DNA of 64,000 bases from NCBI RefSeq assembly GCF_001435835.1, contig NZ_AZFX01000038.1:37372-101371 (forward strand), written 5' to 3'. Every line of letters begins with the position of its first letter. Positions within the stretch are counted from its first letter, which is position 1. Both the position numbers and the translations under genes were made by a program. The notes beneath the pieces are model-generated. The model made no database searches. It was not told the origin of the DNA and worked only from the letters and a program-made list of their open reading frames with translations. Origin of the DNA: Lapidilactobacillus concavus DSM 17758 (GTDB lineage: Bacteria > Bacillota > Bacilli > Lactobacillales > Lactobacillaceae). Shown piece by piece: positions 1-8,419 of this stretch.

Positions 1-42
1 TGATTTGAGATTAAGGAGCAGAAACTAACAATTATCACTGAA

Positions 43-300
43 CCAGTTATTCAATTGTTAAGACTAAATCAGAAGTTGCGGAGGAAAATGGTTGTGATGC
101 TGTGAAAGTTTTGTTAGGCTGCACGCTTTTTGCAGACTTACAAAACGGGTAAATTGGAGACTTTGCATAGCGTGTGGAACACGTTTGCGAAGGCTCCAAT
201 TTTAGGCTGAAGCCATTTTTACAGCAAGCGAAGCGCGTGGCAAAAAGGCGGAGGCCGGCCCCACAGCAAGAACAACCGTTTTCCGTAGCAACTTCGGTGA
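43..300. repeat. Structured repeat element, copy 1
   Basis: About 258 bp with no convincing gene. A long closing helix is formed by 72-104 with 262-295 (about 27 pairs). Inside lie hairpin P2 at 108-146, hairpin P3 with arms 151-159 and 194-202 (nine perfect pairs) and P4 with arms 212-220 and 242-249. Conserved single-stranded blocks shared with copy 2 are CCAGTTATT at the left end, ACTAAATCAGAAGTTGC, ACGGG[TC]AAA after P2, TTTAGGC after P3, GCCGGCCCCACA before the closing arm and TAGCAACTTCGG at the right end. Copy 2 differs in sequence but keeps the same pairings. It may be a structured RNA or a MITE-like palindromic repeat; I do not recognise a named family. Confidence 0.7.
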
Positions 301-362
301 ATAGCAATAAAAAAACTCGATTTTCTCAATTTGTCATTCTGGACACACGAAGAATACAAATG

Positions 363-418
363 TTCACGCCAAAATACTTGTCATTTTCGATCGAAATGTG
401 CAAGTAATTTGGCGTGAA
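363..418. repeat. 56-nt near-perfect inverted repeat
   Basis: Sits between the two copies of the structured element. The arms begin TTCACGCCAAA and end TTTGGCGTGAA, and 23 of 28 positions pair around a CGATCG centre. No T-run follows on either strand, so it is not an obvious intrinsic terminator. A second short palindrome (ATCACG/CGTGAT) lies at 459-479. The whole stretch 301-520 shows no open frame with a ribosome binding site. Confidence 0.7.
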
Positions 419-522
419 TTTGAATATTTATCGTATCTAAATTTCGCCATTTGACGCAATCACGATTTTTAAACGTGATCATGATTTAATATTCGAAGAA
501 ATAGGCTGCCAGCAAATCACAC

Positions 523-868
523 CCAGTTATTTTGAGTTGCCGACTAAATCAGAAGTTGCGAAAGACAATGGGCATGATTGCAGTGATAGTGTTATAAGCT
601 CGAAACATGTTTCGAGCTTATAACACGGGCAAAAATGAAGACTTTGAAACACAAAGGCTTCATTTTTAGGCGTAAGCTCCTTTTTGAAGTAGAGCGTGGA
701 ACAAGGCGGTTTGAAGTTGAGCATTAACGATAATTTCTGAATGATTCGCTTGCGGATCGTTTAGAAATTGTTGTTAAGCGCAGACTGCTGCCTTGCGTAA
801 TGCGTTTCAAAAAGAGCTGCAGCCGGCCCCACATGCAAGCATGCCCATTGTCTGTAGCAACTTCGGGT
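523..868. repeat. Structured repeat element, copy 2
   Basis: Second, longer copy of the element at 43-300. The closing helix is 552-585 with 830-864 (about 30 pairs). P2 is a perfect 19-bp palindrome at 589-626. P3 has arms 631-640 and 658-667 (ten perfect pairs). P4 has arms near 675-688 and 806-818. An extra internal hairpin lies at about 726-774. The conserved boxes of copy 1 recur in the same order. Compared with copy 1, at least five pairs in the closing helix and two in P3 have changed on both sides so that pairing is kept. A further partial copy of the right-end box (TAGCAACTTCGG) follows at about 881-896. It ends some 110 bp before the oxidoreductase gene. Confidence 0.7.
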
Positions 869-1004
869 TGCACGTTCCATAGCAACTTCGGTTCAACAAT
901 TAGCACCCATGCACCACACAAGAACCAATGGTTAATGTTTGCATTCCTACTTTGCTTACTTTACATTAGTCAGTGTAGGGGAGAAATCCTAGGAGGTTGT
1001 TATC

Positions 1005-1646
1005 ATGACAAATGTTCTAATTTTAGGTGCTCACGGGCAAATTGCTCGCCTTGCAACGACGCAATTAATTGCGCAACCAGATGTGCAATTAAAACTATTT
1101 CTGAGACGTGCTGCACGTTTAGCTAACGTCGAAAACGGTGCTGCCGAAATAATCGAGGGCGACGCCGCAAACTCGGCTGATTTGACAAGGGCTTTATCTA
1201 ATGTCGATGTTGTTTATGCTAATCTTGCTGGCGCAAATATCGAAGCACAGGCAGCAAATGTGGTTCACGCGATGGATCAAGTTGGTGTTAAACGGTTGAT
1301 CTGGGTTTCTACGCTGGGAATTTATGATGAAGTGCCAGGTGCTTTTGGCCAGTGGAACCACCAGATGCTAGATGACGGCTACTTACCAACCTATGCGGCG
1401 GCGGCCAAAGTGATCGAAGAGTCCAATCTTGAATACACTATTATTCGTCCAGCTTGGCTTGATAATAAAGATGAGGTCGATTACGAGACGACTCAAAAAG
1501 GCGAGCCATTCAAAGGCACGGAGGTTTCGCGTAAGAGTGTTGCTACCTATATCGTCCACTTGATCAACCATCCCCACGAGCAGATTGGCCGCTCTATCGG
1601 GGTCAATAAACCAAATACTGATGGTGATAAGCCGGCTTGGTACTAA
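1005..1646 (+). CDS. NAD(P)-binding atypical SDR / NmrA-like oxidoreductase
   Basis: A 213-residue protein with an N-terminal Rossmann fold. The glycine-rich dinucleotide motif GAHGQIA lies at about residues 8-14, after a VLIL strand. It matches the YwnB/YhfK-like group of atypical short-chain dehydrogenases by size and by the segment around residues 95-105 (RLIWVSTLGIY). The substrate is unknown, and members may sense NAD(P) redox state rather than catalyse. The start is set by an AGGAGG box at 991-996, eight bases before ATG. It stands alone between the palindrome-rich first kilobase and the promoter of the ABC-F gene. Confidence 0.85.
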   Translation: MTNVLILGAHGQIARLATTQLIAQPDVQLKLFLRRAARLANVENGAAEIIEGDAANSADLTRALSNVDVVYANLAGANIEAQAANVVHAMDQVGVKRLIWVSTLGIYDEVPGAFGQWNHQMLDDGYLPTYAAAAKVIEESNLEYTIIRPAWLDNKDEVDYETTQKGEPFKGTEVSRKSVATYIVHLINHPHEQIGRSIGVNKPNTDGDKPAWY

Positions 1647-1671
1647 CGTCGCAGTTAAAAATCACAAGCAG

Positions 1672-1700
1672 CTGACAAGTGATTTGATTGATGATATAAT
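1672..1700 (+). promoter_or_regulatory. Promoter of the ABC-F gene
   Basis: CTGACA at 1672-1677 and a perfect TATAAT at 1695-1700 with a 17-bp spacer. It predicts transcription from about 1707, giving an untranslated leader of nearly 290 bases. Confidence 0.7.
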
Positions 1701-1706
1701 AACACC

Positions 1707-1994
1707 AGCTTAGTTGTGACTTCACAACTAATAACTTTTTAACTTTAAAATAACAATGAGAAACGAGGGATCCTTCCGTTGAGAATCTAAATTAATTCTT
1801 TGAATGAGTTCTGCAAACCATTGATGCACGATCGACTGTCAGTTGATCTGTCTTTTCGTTTACCACGACTCATTTTCAGAATCAGTTTGGATTACTCACG
1901 GGATGGGTCTCTTTTTTATGGCAAAAAATCTAAGTGGCTCCCACTAACTGATTCTGAAAACTATCTCACTTCCACCTAGAAAAGAGGTTTTTTG
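1707..1994 (+). promoter_or_regulatory. Structured 5' leader of the Lsa-like gene, probable attenuator
   Basis: No convincing gene lies in this 290-base stretch. It holds a hairpin at 1711-1730 (TAGTTGTG/CACAACTA), a hairpin at 1830-1848 followed by a T-rich run (terminator-like), another T-run at 1911-1916, and a perfect 15-bp inverted repeat pairing 1873-1887 with 1946-1960 that encloses the second T-run. A nine-codon ATG frame at 1756-1782 could be a leader peptide but has no good ribosome binding site. ABC-F resistance genes are often controlled by drug-stalled leader translation; whether that applies here is inference. Confidence 0.5.
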
Positions 1995-3518
1995 ATGTCT
2001 AACATTGAAATTAAGAATCTAACTTTTGGTTACGCCAACCAAGGTACCCTGCTATTTGACCATGCCAATCTAAACATTGATGAGACGTGGAAACTTGGTT
2101 TGATCGGTCGTAATGGCCGTGGAAAAACGACCCTACTAAAACTTTTGCAGAATCAATTAGACTATCATGGTGAAATTACTCACCGGTTAAGTTTCAATTA
2201 TTTCCCTCAATATATTTCAGATGATCAACAGCTAGCTATTTACGCACTTCAAGAAGTTGCAGATGTTGAACAATGGCAAATCGAACGTGAATTGAATTTG
2301 CTCGCCGTCGATCCGGATATCCTATGGCGTTCCTTTGCCAGTCTTTCCGGCGGCGAACAAACAAAGATTTTACTCGCACTCTTGTTTGTCGATGACACCC
2401 ACTTCCCACTGATTGACGAACCAACCAATCATCTCGACATCAACGGCCGCCAACAAGTCGCCAGTTATCTTCAAAAGAAACGTCAAGGGTTCATCGTTGT
2501 AAGTCATGATCGTCATTTCATCGACCAAATCAGCGATCACGTCATGTCAATCGAAAAGCAAACCATTCTGCTCTATCAAGGTAACTTCTCCACCTATAAA
2601 AACGAGAAGCAATTAAGTGACAACTTTGAACGAGAACAGAATGAAAAGCTCAAGAAAGATATCCACCGATTGAAACAGAGCGCGTCTGAAAAGTTGAAGT
2701 GGTCGTTGTCTCGCGAGGGTGATAAATACGGTGATCCTCACAAAAAAGGCAGCGGTGCAATCGGAGATACGGGTGCAATTGGTGCGAGAGCTGCGCGTGT
2801 CATGAAACGATCGAAAAGTTTGGAACACCGCATGACTAATGATATTGAGAGTAAAGAACAATTATTGAAAAACATCGAATATATTGATCCACTTTCAATG
2901 AATTTTCAACCAACGCATCGCCAAACTTTGTTAACTGTGAAAGATTTACAACTAAGTTACGATCAGCGCCCCTTATTTAATCCTGTCACTTTTGAGCTCA
3001 AACAGAAACAACGATTGGCACTAATGGGTCCCAATGGTGCAGGAAAGTCTTCAATCATTCAGTTTATCCTGGCGCAGTTCGCTGGTGATATGACGGGATT
3101 GATCGACCATCCTCAAAACTTAGCCATCAGTTATGTTCGCCAGAACTACGAGGACAATCGCGGGACAATCGACGAATTTACGGCTGCGCATCATCTCGAT
3201 CGCGAGGAGTTTCTGAATAACCTTCATAAATTGGGGATGGAACGATCTGTCTTCAATAATAAAATCGAAACAATGAGTATGGGACAACGTAAAAAAATTG
3301 AATTGGCAAAATCACTGTCCCAACCTGCCGAACTTTATATTTGGGACGAACCCCTCAACTATCTCGATATCTTCAATCAGGAACAGCTAGAAAAACTGAT
3401 TCTTTCCGTAACGCCGACGATGCTAATTGTTGAACACGATCAATCCTTTATTGAAAAAGTAGCCACACAAACTGTCACACTCCGAAAACCTGTTGACGAA
3501 ACTCACATTCAAGTTTAA
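1995..3518 (+). CDS. Lsa-family ABC-F ribosomal protection protein
   Basis: A 507-residue cytoplasmic ATPase with two ABC domains and no membrane segments. Domain 1 has Walker A GRNGRGKT (38-45), signature LSGGE (117-121) and DEPTNHLD (141-148). The inter-domain linker spans roughly 195-300 and contains the family-typical WSLSREGDKYG and RAARVMKRSK stretches. Domain 2 has GPNGAGKS (345-352), MSMGQRKK and WDEPLNYLD. The sequence is recognisably close to Enterococcus faecalis Lsa(A), so it probably dislodges lincosamide, streptogramin A or pleuromutilin antibiotics from the ribosome. The exact spectrum cannot be read from sequence. ATG at 1995 is preceded by AAAGAGG at 1981-1987; an upstream TTG in frame is less likely. 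Confidence 0.9.
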   Translation: MSNIEIKNLTFGYANQGTLLFDHANLNIDETWKLGLIGRNGRGKTTLLKLLQNQLDYHGEITHRLSFNYFPQYISDDQQLAIYALQEVADVEQWQIERELNLLAVDPDILWRSFASLSGGEQTKILLALLFVDDTHFPLIDEPTNHLDINGRQQVASYLQKKRQGFIVVSHDRHFIDQISDHVMSIEKQTILLYQGNFSTYKNEKQLSDNFEREQNEKLKKDIHRLKQSASEKLKWSLSREGDKYGDPHKKGSGAIGDTGAIGARAARVMKRSKSLEHRMTNDIESKEQLLKNIEYIDPLSMNFQPTHRQTLLTVKDLQLSYDQRPLFNPVTFELKQKQRLALMGPNGAGKSSIIQFILAQFAGDMTGLIDHPQNLAISYVRQNYEDNRGTIDEFTAAHHLDREEFLNNLHKLGMERSVFNNKIETMSMGQRKKIELAKSLSQPAELYIWDEPLNYLDIFNQEQLEKLILSVTPTMLIVEHDQSFIEKVATQTVTLRKPVDETHIQV

Positions 3519-3645
3519 ACGAGACCGTCCAGAAATTTGAAACTGTATTATTTTAACTGTTTCCAAATCTGTATCAATAAATTTATTTTAGCTTCAAAAA
3601 TAGTTTGTGATGTTTTCTGAAACTTTTCAATAACAAGCCCTTTTT

Positions 3646-3679
3646 AACCGCTAATTTTTTTGAACAAGCGGTTATTTTT
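3646..3679 (+). terminator. Intrinsic terminator after the ABC-F gene
   Basis: Stem AACCGCT/AGCGGTT with an AT-rich loop, followed by a T-rich tail at 3674-3679. Confidence 0.65.
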
Positions 3680-3770
3680 ATAGCTAAAATTGCTGTTATC
3701 ATTAAATTTAAGCACTTTACATCTGTTTTCATTAGATTTACAGTATAAGTGAAAATACTAATGAAATGAG

Positions 3771-5195
3771 ATGTCCTCTATGACAACAGCGACAAGTACA
3801 AAAACAGCGCCTGTAGATGTCAACGAAACGATCAATGATTTAGTGAGTCGTGCCGTCGCAGCCTTCAAACAGTATCAACATTTCAGCCAAGAACAAGTCG
3901 ATGAGATTTGTGAGGCCGTCGTCCACACCGCAACCAGTCATGCAAAGGAACTGGCAATTCTTGCGCATAAAGAAACCGGTCGTGGCAATTCTGAAGACAA
4001 GGCGATCAAGAATATTTATGCCAGCCAGTACATCTGGAACGAAATTAAGGATCATAAGACCGTTGGTGTGATTGAACGCGATCGTATGAATCGTCTTGAA
4101 AAAATTGCAGAACCTCTTGGCGTGATTGCTGGTGTCACCCCTGTCACCAATCCAACATCCACCGTTATTTTTAAAATTTTATTAGCGTTAAAGACACGCA
4201 ATGCGATTATTTTTGGCTTGCATCCACAGGCACAAGAATGTGGTAGTGCAACATGTCGTTTGCTCGCAGATGCAATCGAAAAAGCCGGCGCACCAAAGAA
4301 TCTTATTCAATGGATTCACCAACCAAGTATTGAAGCAACCTCTGCACTTATGAATCATCCACAAGTTAACTTAGTTTTAGCAACGGGTGGTCCTGGCATG
4401 GTCAAAGCTGCTTATTCAACCGGTAAACCTGCGATGGGTGTTGGCCCCGGTAATGCCCCAGCCTACATCGAAAAAACAGCTAACATCAAGGATGCGGTCG
4501 ATGATATCATGATGTCGAAAACATTCGACAATGGGATGATCTGCGCCTCTGAAAACAGCATCGTGATTGACCGCGAAATTTACGCAGAAGTTAAGCACAC
4601 CTTCGAGAGTCAACATGCTTACTTCGTTAAACCCGATGAAGTGGCCAAACTGAGCGAAACTGTAATTGATCCACAACGTCACACCGTTCGTGGTCCAATT
4701 GCCGGCCAATCTGCAGAAAAGATTGCCGAAATCGCCGGCATCAAAGTTCCAGCGGGGACAAAATTGTTGATTGCCGGAATCAACGGCATTGGCGTTAACT
4801 TCCCGCTTTCCGGCGAGAAGCTTTCACCCGTCTTATCAATGTACGTTGCAAATGATACGAAAGCTGCCTTCAACATTTGCCTAGGCCTACTCAACTATGG
4901 CGGCTTGGGACATACTGCCGTCTTGCACACAACTAACCGTGAAATCATTGAAGCATTCGGTCAACAAATGCCTGCTTGCCGTATTCTGGTCAACACACCA
5001 GGATCACTAGGCGGTATCGGTGGACTCTTCAACAAGCTCACCCCATCCTTAACCTTGGGAACAGGATCATACGGGAACAACTCCATTTCTCACAACTTGA
5101 CTGACATGGATTTACTGAACATCAAAACCGTTGCCGAAGCCACAAGACGCCCACACGAACTCATCAACGAACTACGAGACATCATTACTAATTAA
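3771..5195 (+). CDS. Acetaldehyde dehydrogenase (CoA-acetylating), stand-alone
   Basis: About 474 residues covering only the aldehyde dehydrogenase half of AdhE-type enzymes; the iron alcohol dehydrogenase half is absent. It should interconvert acetyl-CoA plus NADH with acetaldehyde, CoA and NAD+, letting lactic acid bacteria recycle NADH through ethanol with a separate alcohol dehydrogenase. Seen features are PLGVIAGVTPVTNPTST (about 115-131), GVGPGNAPAY (223-232) and the catalytic cysteine in NGMICASENS (Cys258). The start is uncertain: ATG at 3771 or 3780 are both possible and neither has a strong ribosome binding site. A bidirectional terminator follows. Confidence 0.85.
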   Translation: MSSMTTATSTKTAPVDVNETINDLVSRAVAAFKQYQHFSQEQVDEICEAVVHTATSHAKELAILAHKETGRGNSEDKAIKNIYASQYIWNEIKDHKTVGVIERDRMNRLEKIAEPLGVIAGVTPVTNPTSTVIFKILLALKTRNAIIFGLHPQAQECGSATCRLLADAIEKAGAPKNLIQWIHQPSIEATSALMNHPQVNLVLATGGPGMVKAAYSTGKPAMGVGPGNAPAYIEKTANIKDAVDDIMMSKTFDNGMICASENSIVIDREIYAEVKHTFESQHAYFVKPDEVAKLSETVIDPQRHTVRGPIAGQSAEKIAEIAGIKVPAGTKLLIAGINGIGVNFPLSGEKLSPVLSMYVANDTKAAFNICLGLLNYGGLGHTAVLHTTNREIIEAFGQQMPACRILVNTPGSLGGIGGLFNKLTPSLTLGTGSYGNNSISHNLTDMDLLNIKTVAEATRRPHELINELRDIITN

Positions 5196-5235
5196 TTGAA
5201 ATTCCTATTAGCTTTCAAAATTTGCAGCTTAAGAA

Positions 5236-5276
5236 CAAAAAGTCTCTCGGGATAAATTTCCCCGGGAGACTTTTTA
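5236..5276. terminator. Bidirectional terminator between convergent genes
   Basis: Stem AAAAAGTCTC...CGGG with CCCGGGAGACTTTTT flanked by A-run and T-run, so it can serve both the aldehyde dehydrogenase (+) and the fructokinase operon (-). Confidence 0.8.
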
Positions 5277-5301
5277 CATGGTCTGGACAAAACAAATTTA
5301 T

Positions 5302-6186
5302 TTATTCTGTATACGACAACGAAACTGAACTATCTCTAGCCTTATCTGCCAGCAACAAGGCACCCACAATTCCGGCATCATCGCCTAATGCTGCATGAAC
5401 AATATAGTCTTCAACCGGAGGTGTATCAACATAACCTCCCAATTGCTGAAGAAAAGAAGATCTGATCTTAGGGAATAACTGTTCTTGGTTAGAAACACCA
5501 CCGCCAAAAATAATGATATCTGGTGCAAACATCACTGTCACATCCACACATGCTTGTGCCAGATAAAAAGCCTCTGTTTGCCACTCATTATCCGCTGTAG
5601 TTAATTCCTTTGCAGAGTGCCCTATTCTTTTCTCGATAGCTGGACCAGATGCCATTCCCTCCAAACAACTTTCGTGGTATGGGCAAATTCCGGTAAAATG
5701 ATCACCCACTACAGGCTTCATGATCAAATGACCAACCTCCGGGTGATTATAACCCGTGTAAATTTGCTTATTCAGAATTAGTCCAGCACCAACACCCGTT
5801 CCGATAGTAAAGTAGACAAGATTTTTCTTGCCGATCCCCCTACCTTCTTGCAACTCACCATATGCAGCGACGTTAACGTCTGTCGTCCAATAAATTGGAA
5901 TGTTGAAAGCATTTTTGAGTTTCAGAAGTAACGGGAAATTAGACCAGCCAACTTTTGGTGTCTTCTTAATATAACCATAATCAGAACGCGCTGGATCAAC
6001 TCCAATCGGGCCAAAAGAGCCAATCCCTAACGATTCAATTTCATACTGCTTAAAAAAATCAATTGTTTCTTCCAAAACATGTTCTGGACTAGTCGTTGGA
6101 ATTTTTTCACGGGCCACAATCTGTCTTTTATCATCAGCAACTGCTAATACAAACTTGGTTCCACCGGCTTCAATTGCGCCAATCAT
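5302..6186 (-). CDS. scrK: Fructokinase, ROK family
   Basis: A 294-residue sugar kinase phosphorylating fructose with ATP to fructose-6-phosphate. The ROK signs are an N-terminal GAIEAGGTKF phosphate-binding loop, DVNVAAYGE in the middle, and the fructokinase zinc site (EVGH followed by C-P-Y-H-E-S-C at about 155-180). It is the last gene of the fructan operon and would handle the fructose released by the GH32 enzyme just upstream. ATG at 6186 is chosen over an adjacent GTG because an AGGAG box lies at the proper distance; only 11 bases separate it from the GH32 stop. Confidence 0.9.
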   Translation of the reverse strand: MIGAIEAGGTKFVLAVADDKRQIVAREKIPTTSPEHVLEETIDFFKQYEIESLGIGSFGPIGVDPARSDYGYIKKTPKVGWSNFPLLLKLKNAFNIPIYWTTDVNVAAYGELQEGRGIGKKNLVYFTIGTGVGAGLILNKQIYTGYNHPEVGHLIMKPVVGDHFTGICPYHESCLEGMASGPAIEKRIGHSAKELTTADNEWQTEAFYLAQACVDVTVMFAPDIIIFGGGVSNQEQLFPKIRSSFLQQLGGYVDTPPVEDYIVHAALGDDAGIVGALLLADKARDSSVSLSYTE

Positions 6187-6197
6187 CACGGCATCTC

Positions 6198-7559
6198 CTA
6201 ACTAAAAACACGATTAATTACTTGGACAGTCCCATTCGTACTATGGACTGAGTGAATTGGTTCTTCAAAGAAATAGATAACGCTTGCGACACATTTACTA
6301 TTTACGAAGATTTCAAACGAAGAGCGATCTAAGATAATATGAACCATTTCTTGGGGTTCACTAGTAAACACGAATTGACGCTTCTGCCCATTATGATCGA
6401 TGACGAGATGTAACTGGTCATCGGTCTGAGCAACCAAAATCGCACCACTTTCACTGGTAAATGACAGAGATTGACCTGTTCTAAATCCTTCAGTTAGAAC
6501 AAAGGAGGTTGCGGTATCTACTTGTACCGGTGTGTTATCGATGACAGTATGCTGGATAGCTCCAGCTGGAACATATGGAATCTGAATTAAATGATTATGC
6601 TCATCAAGCTGTAAAATGCGAGGTGATCCCATTTGACCATTCCAAAATTGCTTATGATTGGCGAGAAAATCAGTATCTTCTGCTGAACGCAACCACGGAA
6701 TCATAATTCGATGGCCCTTGTATTCAAATGACTGTGGTGCATAAAAATCATTGCTAATATCTAGTGGTTGAATTTCTTCAACCTCAAACTGGCCACTCTC
6801 CCAATCAAACTTTCCCAATGCAATAAAGACATTGTGAACATCATTTTTGACGCCGATTGCACTGAAGACAAGCCCATCTCGATTACCAAGTGAGAATAAG
6901 TCCGGGCACTCTGCAATTTGTCCAAGCTCCGGAATACCGGTGAGTACAACAGATTTATATGTCCAATGAATAAGGTCCTCAGATTCATACATCAAAATTT
7001 GTCCAGCGATGTTTTTCATCGATGACGCAATTACCACGTAATATTTGTTATCATGCTTAATAATCTTTGGATCTCTAAAATCTTTTGCAGAAGCACCAAC
7101 AGGCAAATCAATTGTATCAATTACTGGATTATCGATATATTTTTCAAAGTGAATACCGTCTTCCGAGAATGCAATATTTTGGTTTTCAATTATTGTGCCA
7201 TCATTATTGATAATGTGACCCGTATACATGAGGTACAGCATCCCATCGTGTACAATTGCAGATCCCGAGAACACACCATTTCGGTCATATGGACGGTCTG
7301 GAGCTAATGCAACGGGCTGATTTTCCCAATCAACTAGGTTTGTGCTTGTTGCGTGACCCCAGTGCATTGTATCCCACACCGCGCTGTATGGATTATATTG
7401 GTAAAATAAATGATACTTACCTTTGAAATAAATCAAGCCATTTGGATCGTTAATCCATCCTAACGGCGCTGCAAAGTGAGCCTGTGGTCGATATTGTTGC
7501 TTTGTTTTCGATAAGTTGTCGTGAATGTATCGATTTGCCGCTGTTGTTGTAAATGTCAT
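6198..7559 (-). CDS. GH32 beta-fructosidase / sucrose hydrolase
   Basis: A 453-residue glycoside hydrolase family 32 enzyme. The WINDPNG box places the nucleophile at Asp38; FRDPK (161-165) and ECPD (acid/base Glu217) complete the catalytic triad; a C-terminal beta-sandwich follows from about residue 330. No signal peptide is visible, so it acts inside the cell. Its placement after an ABC importer rather than a PTS suggests cleavage of unphosphorylated sucrose or fructo-oligosaccharides, as with BfrA of lactobacilli. A sucrose-6-phosphate hydrolase role cannot be excluded. Its ATG overlaps the stop of the upstream permease by one base (TAATG), implying translational coupling. Confidence 0.9.
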   Translation of the reverse strand: MTFTTTAANRYIHDNLSKTKQQYRPQAHFAAPLGWINDPNGLIYFKGKYHLFYQYNPYSAVWDTMHWGHATSTNLVDWENQPVALAPDRPYDRNGVFSGSAIVHDGMLYLMYTGHIINNDGTIIENQNIAFSEDGIHFEKYIDNPVIDTIDLPVGASAKDFRDPKIIKHDNKYYVVIASSMKNIAGQILMYESEDLIHWTYKSVVLTGIPELGQIAECPDLFSLGNRDGLVFSAIGVKNDVHNVFIALGKFDWESGQFEVEEIQPLDISNDFYAPQSFEYKGHRIMIPWLRSAEDTDFLANHKQFWNGQMGSPRILQLDEHNHLIQIPYVPAGAIQHTVIDNTPVQVDTATSFVLTEGFRTGQSLSFTSESGAILVAQTDDQLHLVIDHNGQKRQFVFTSEPQEMVHIILDRSSFEIFVNSKCVASVIYFFEEPIHSVHSTNGTVQVINRVFS

Positions 7560-8419
7560 TATTTTTCCCCCGTTCCCGAAGCACCAATACCTTGAACCAG
7601 ATACTTCTGGAAAAAGACATAGATTAAAATTAATGGAATCGTTGATAATGTCAAAATGGCCATTACCTGATTCATATAAACTGGTTGTGTGTTATTAATA
7701 TTTGTTATTGCAACTTGTAAAGGAAACTTGTCAGTATCCGTTAAAACCATTAACGGCCAAATATAATCGTTCCAACTGCCAATAAATGAAAGTGTACCAA
7801 CGGTTGCAATTGCAGGTTTCGCCATCGGCAACATTATACGCCAGTAGATGCGGAACATACCGGCACCTTCTAGTTCTGCTGATTCGATCACATCATTTGA
7901 AATCGCATCAAAGAAATTCTTAAACATATAAATATAGAATGGTGCTGCCATCGCTGGAAAGACAACTGCGAATGGTGTGTTCAATAAGCCCAAACTACGT
8001 GTAATTTGAAATTTTTGAATAATAATTGTTTCGCCGGGTATAACTAGCAATGCAATCATAATGTTAAACAGAAGTTTTCTTCCTCGGAATCGAAACTTTG
8101 AAAATGCATATCCTGCTAGTGAATTCACGATAATAGAACCAGCTGTAACGCCGAGTCCGTATAATAGTGAATTTAACATATATAGAAATACGTTAAATCT
8201 CTTTAACAAAGAGCTATATGCATTTCCCCACTGCCCAACATCTAGCGATGGTAGGAAGGACTTAAAGCTCCCAATGTCACGGTATATCTGTGCCTCGGGT
8301 TTGAGTGAAGATACAATCATCCAGATTAGTGGAAACAAGAAAAGAAATGCCAATAGTGTAATTAAAATTGTACTAATCAATGTTTTAGCAAATCTTGCTT
8401 TCTGACTACCTGTCATCAT
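7559..8419 (-). CDS. ABC sugar importer permease, MsmG-like
   Basis: A 286-residue inner-membrane permease of the CUT1 carbohydrate family (MalG/MsmG type), with about six hydrophobic segments. The EAA loop that docks the ATPase is visible at about residues 185-205 (ESAELEGAGMFRIYWRIMLP). It pairs with the preceding permease and the lipoprotein to import oligosaccharides. It overlaps the upstream permease by 14 bases, and its stop overlaps the GH32 start. Confidence 0.9.
   Translation of the reverse strand: MMTGSQKARFAKTLISTILITLLAFLFLFPLIWMIVSSLKPEAQIYRDIGSFKSFLPSLDVGQWGNAYSSLLKRFNVFLYMLNSLLYGLGVTAGSIIVNSLAGYAFSKFRFRGRKLLFNIMIALLVIPGETIIIQKFQITRSLGLLNTPFAVVFPAMAAPFYIYMFKNFFDAISNDVIESAELEGAGMFRIYWRIMLPMAKPAIATVGTLSFIGSWNDYIWPLMVLTDTDKFPLQVAITNINNTQPVYMNQVMAILTLSTIPLILIYVFFQKYLVQGIGASGTGEK

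Noticed and set aside
1-1004. Insertion sequence remnant
   Set aside because: No transposase-like reading frame in any frame and no clear target-site duplication; kept as a structured repeat of unknown nature.
800-1126. 108-codon open frame on the plus strand
   Set aside because: It runs through the repeat element into the oxidoreductase in another frame, has no ribosome binding site and no recognisable domain.
1824-1979. 51-codon ATG frame in the ABC-F leader
   Set aside because: No ribosome binding site; it spans the predicted hairpins, so the frame is probably accidental.
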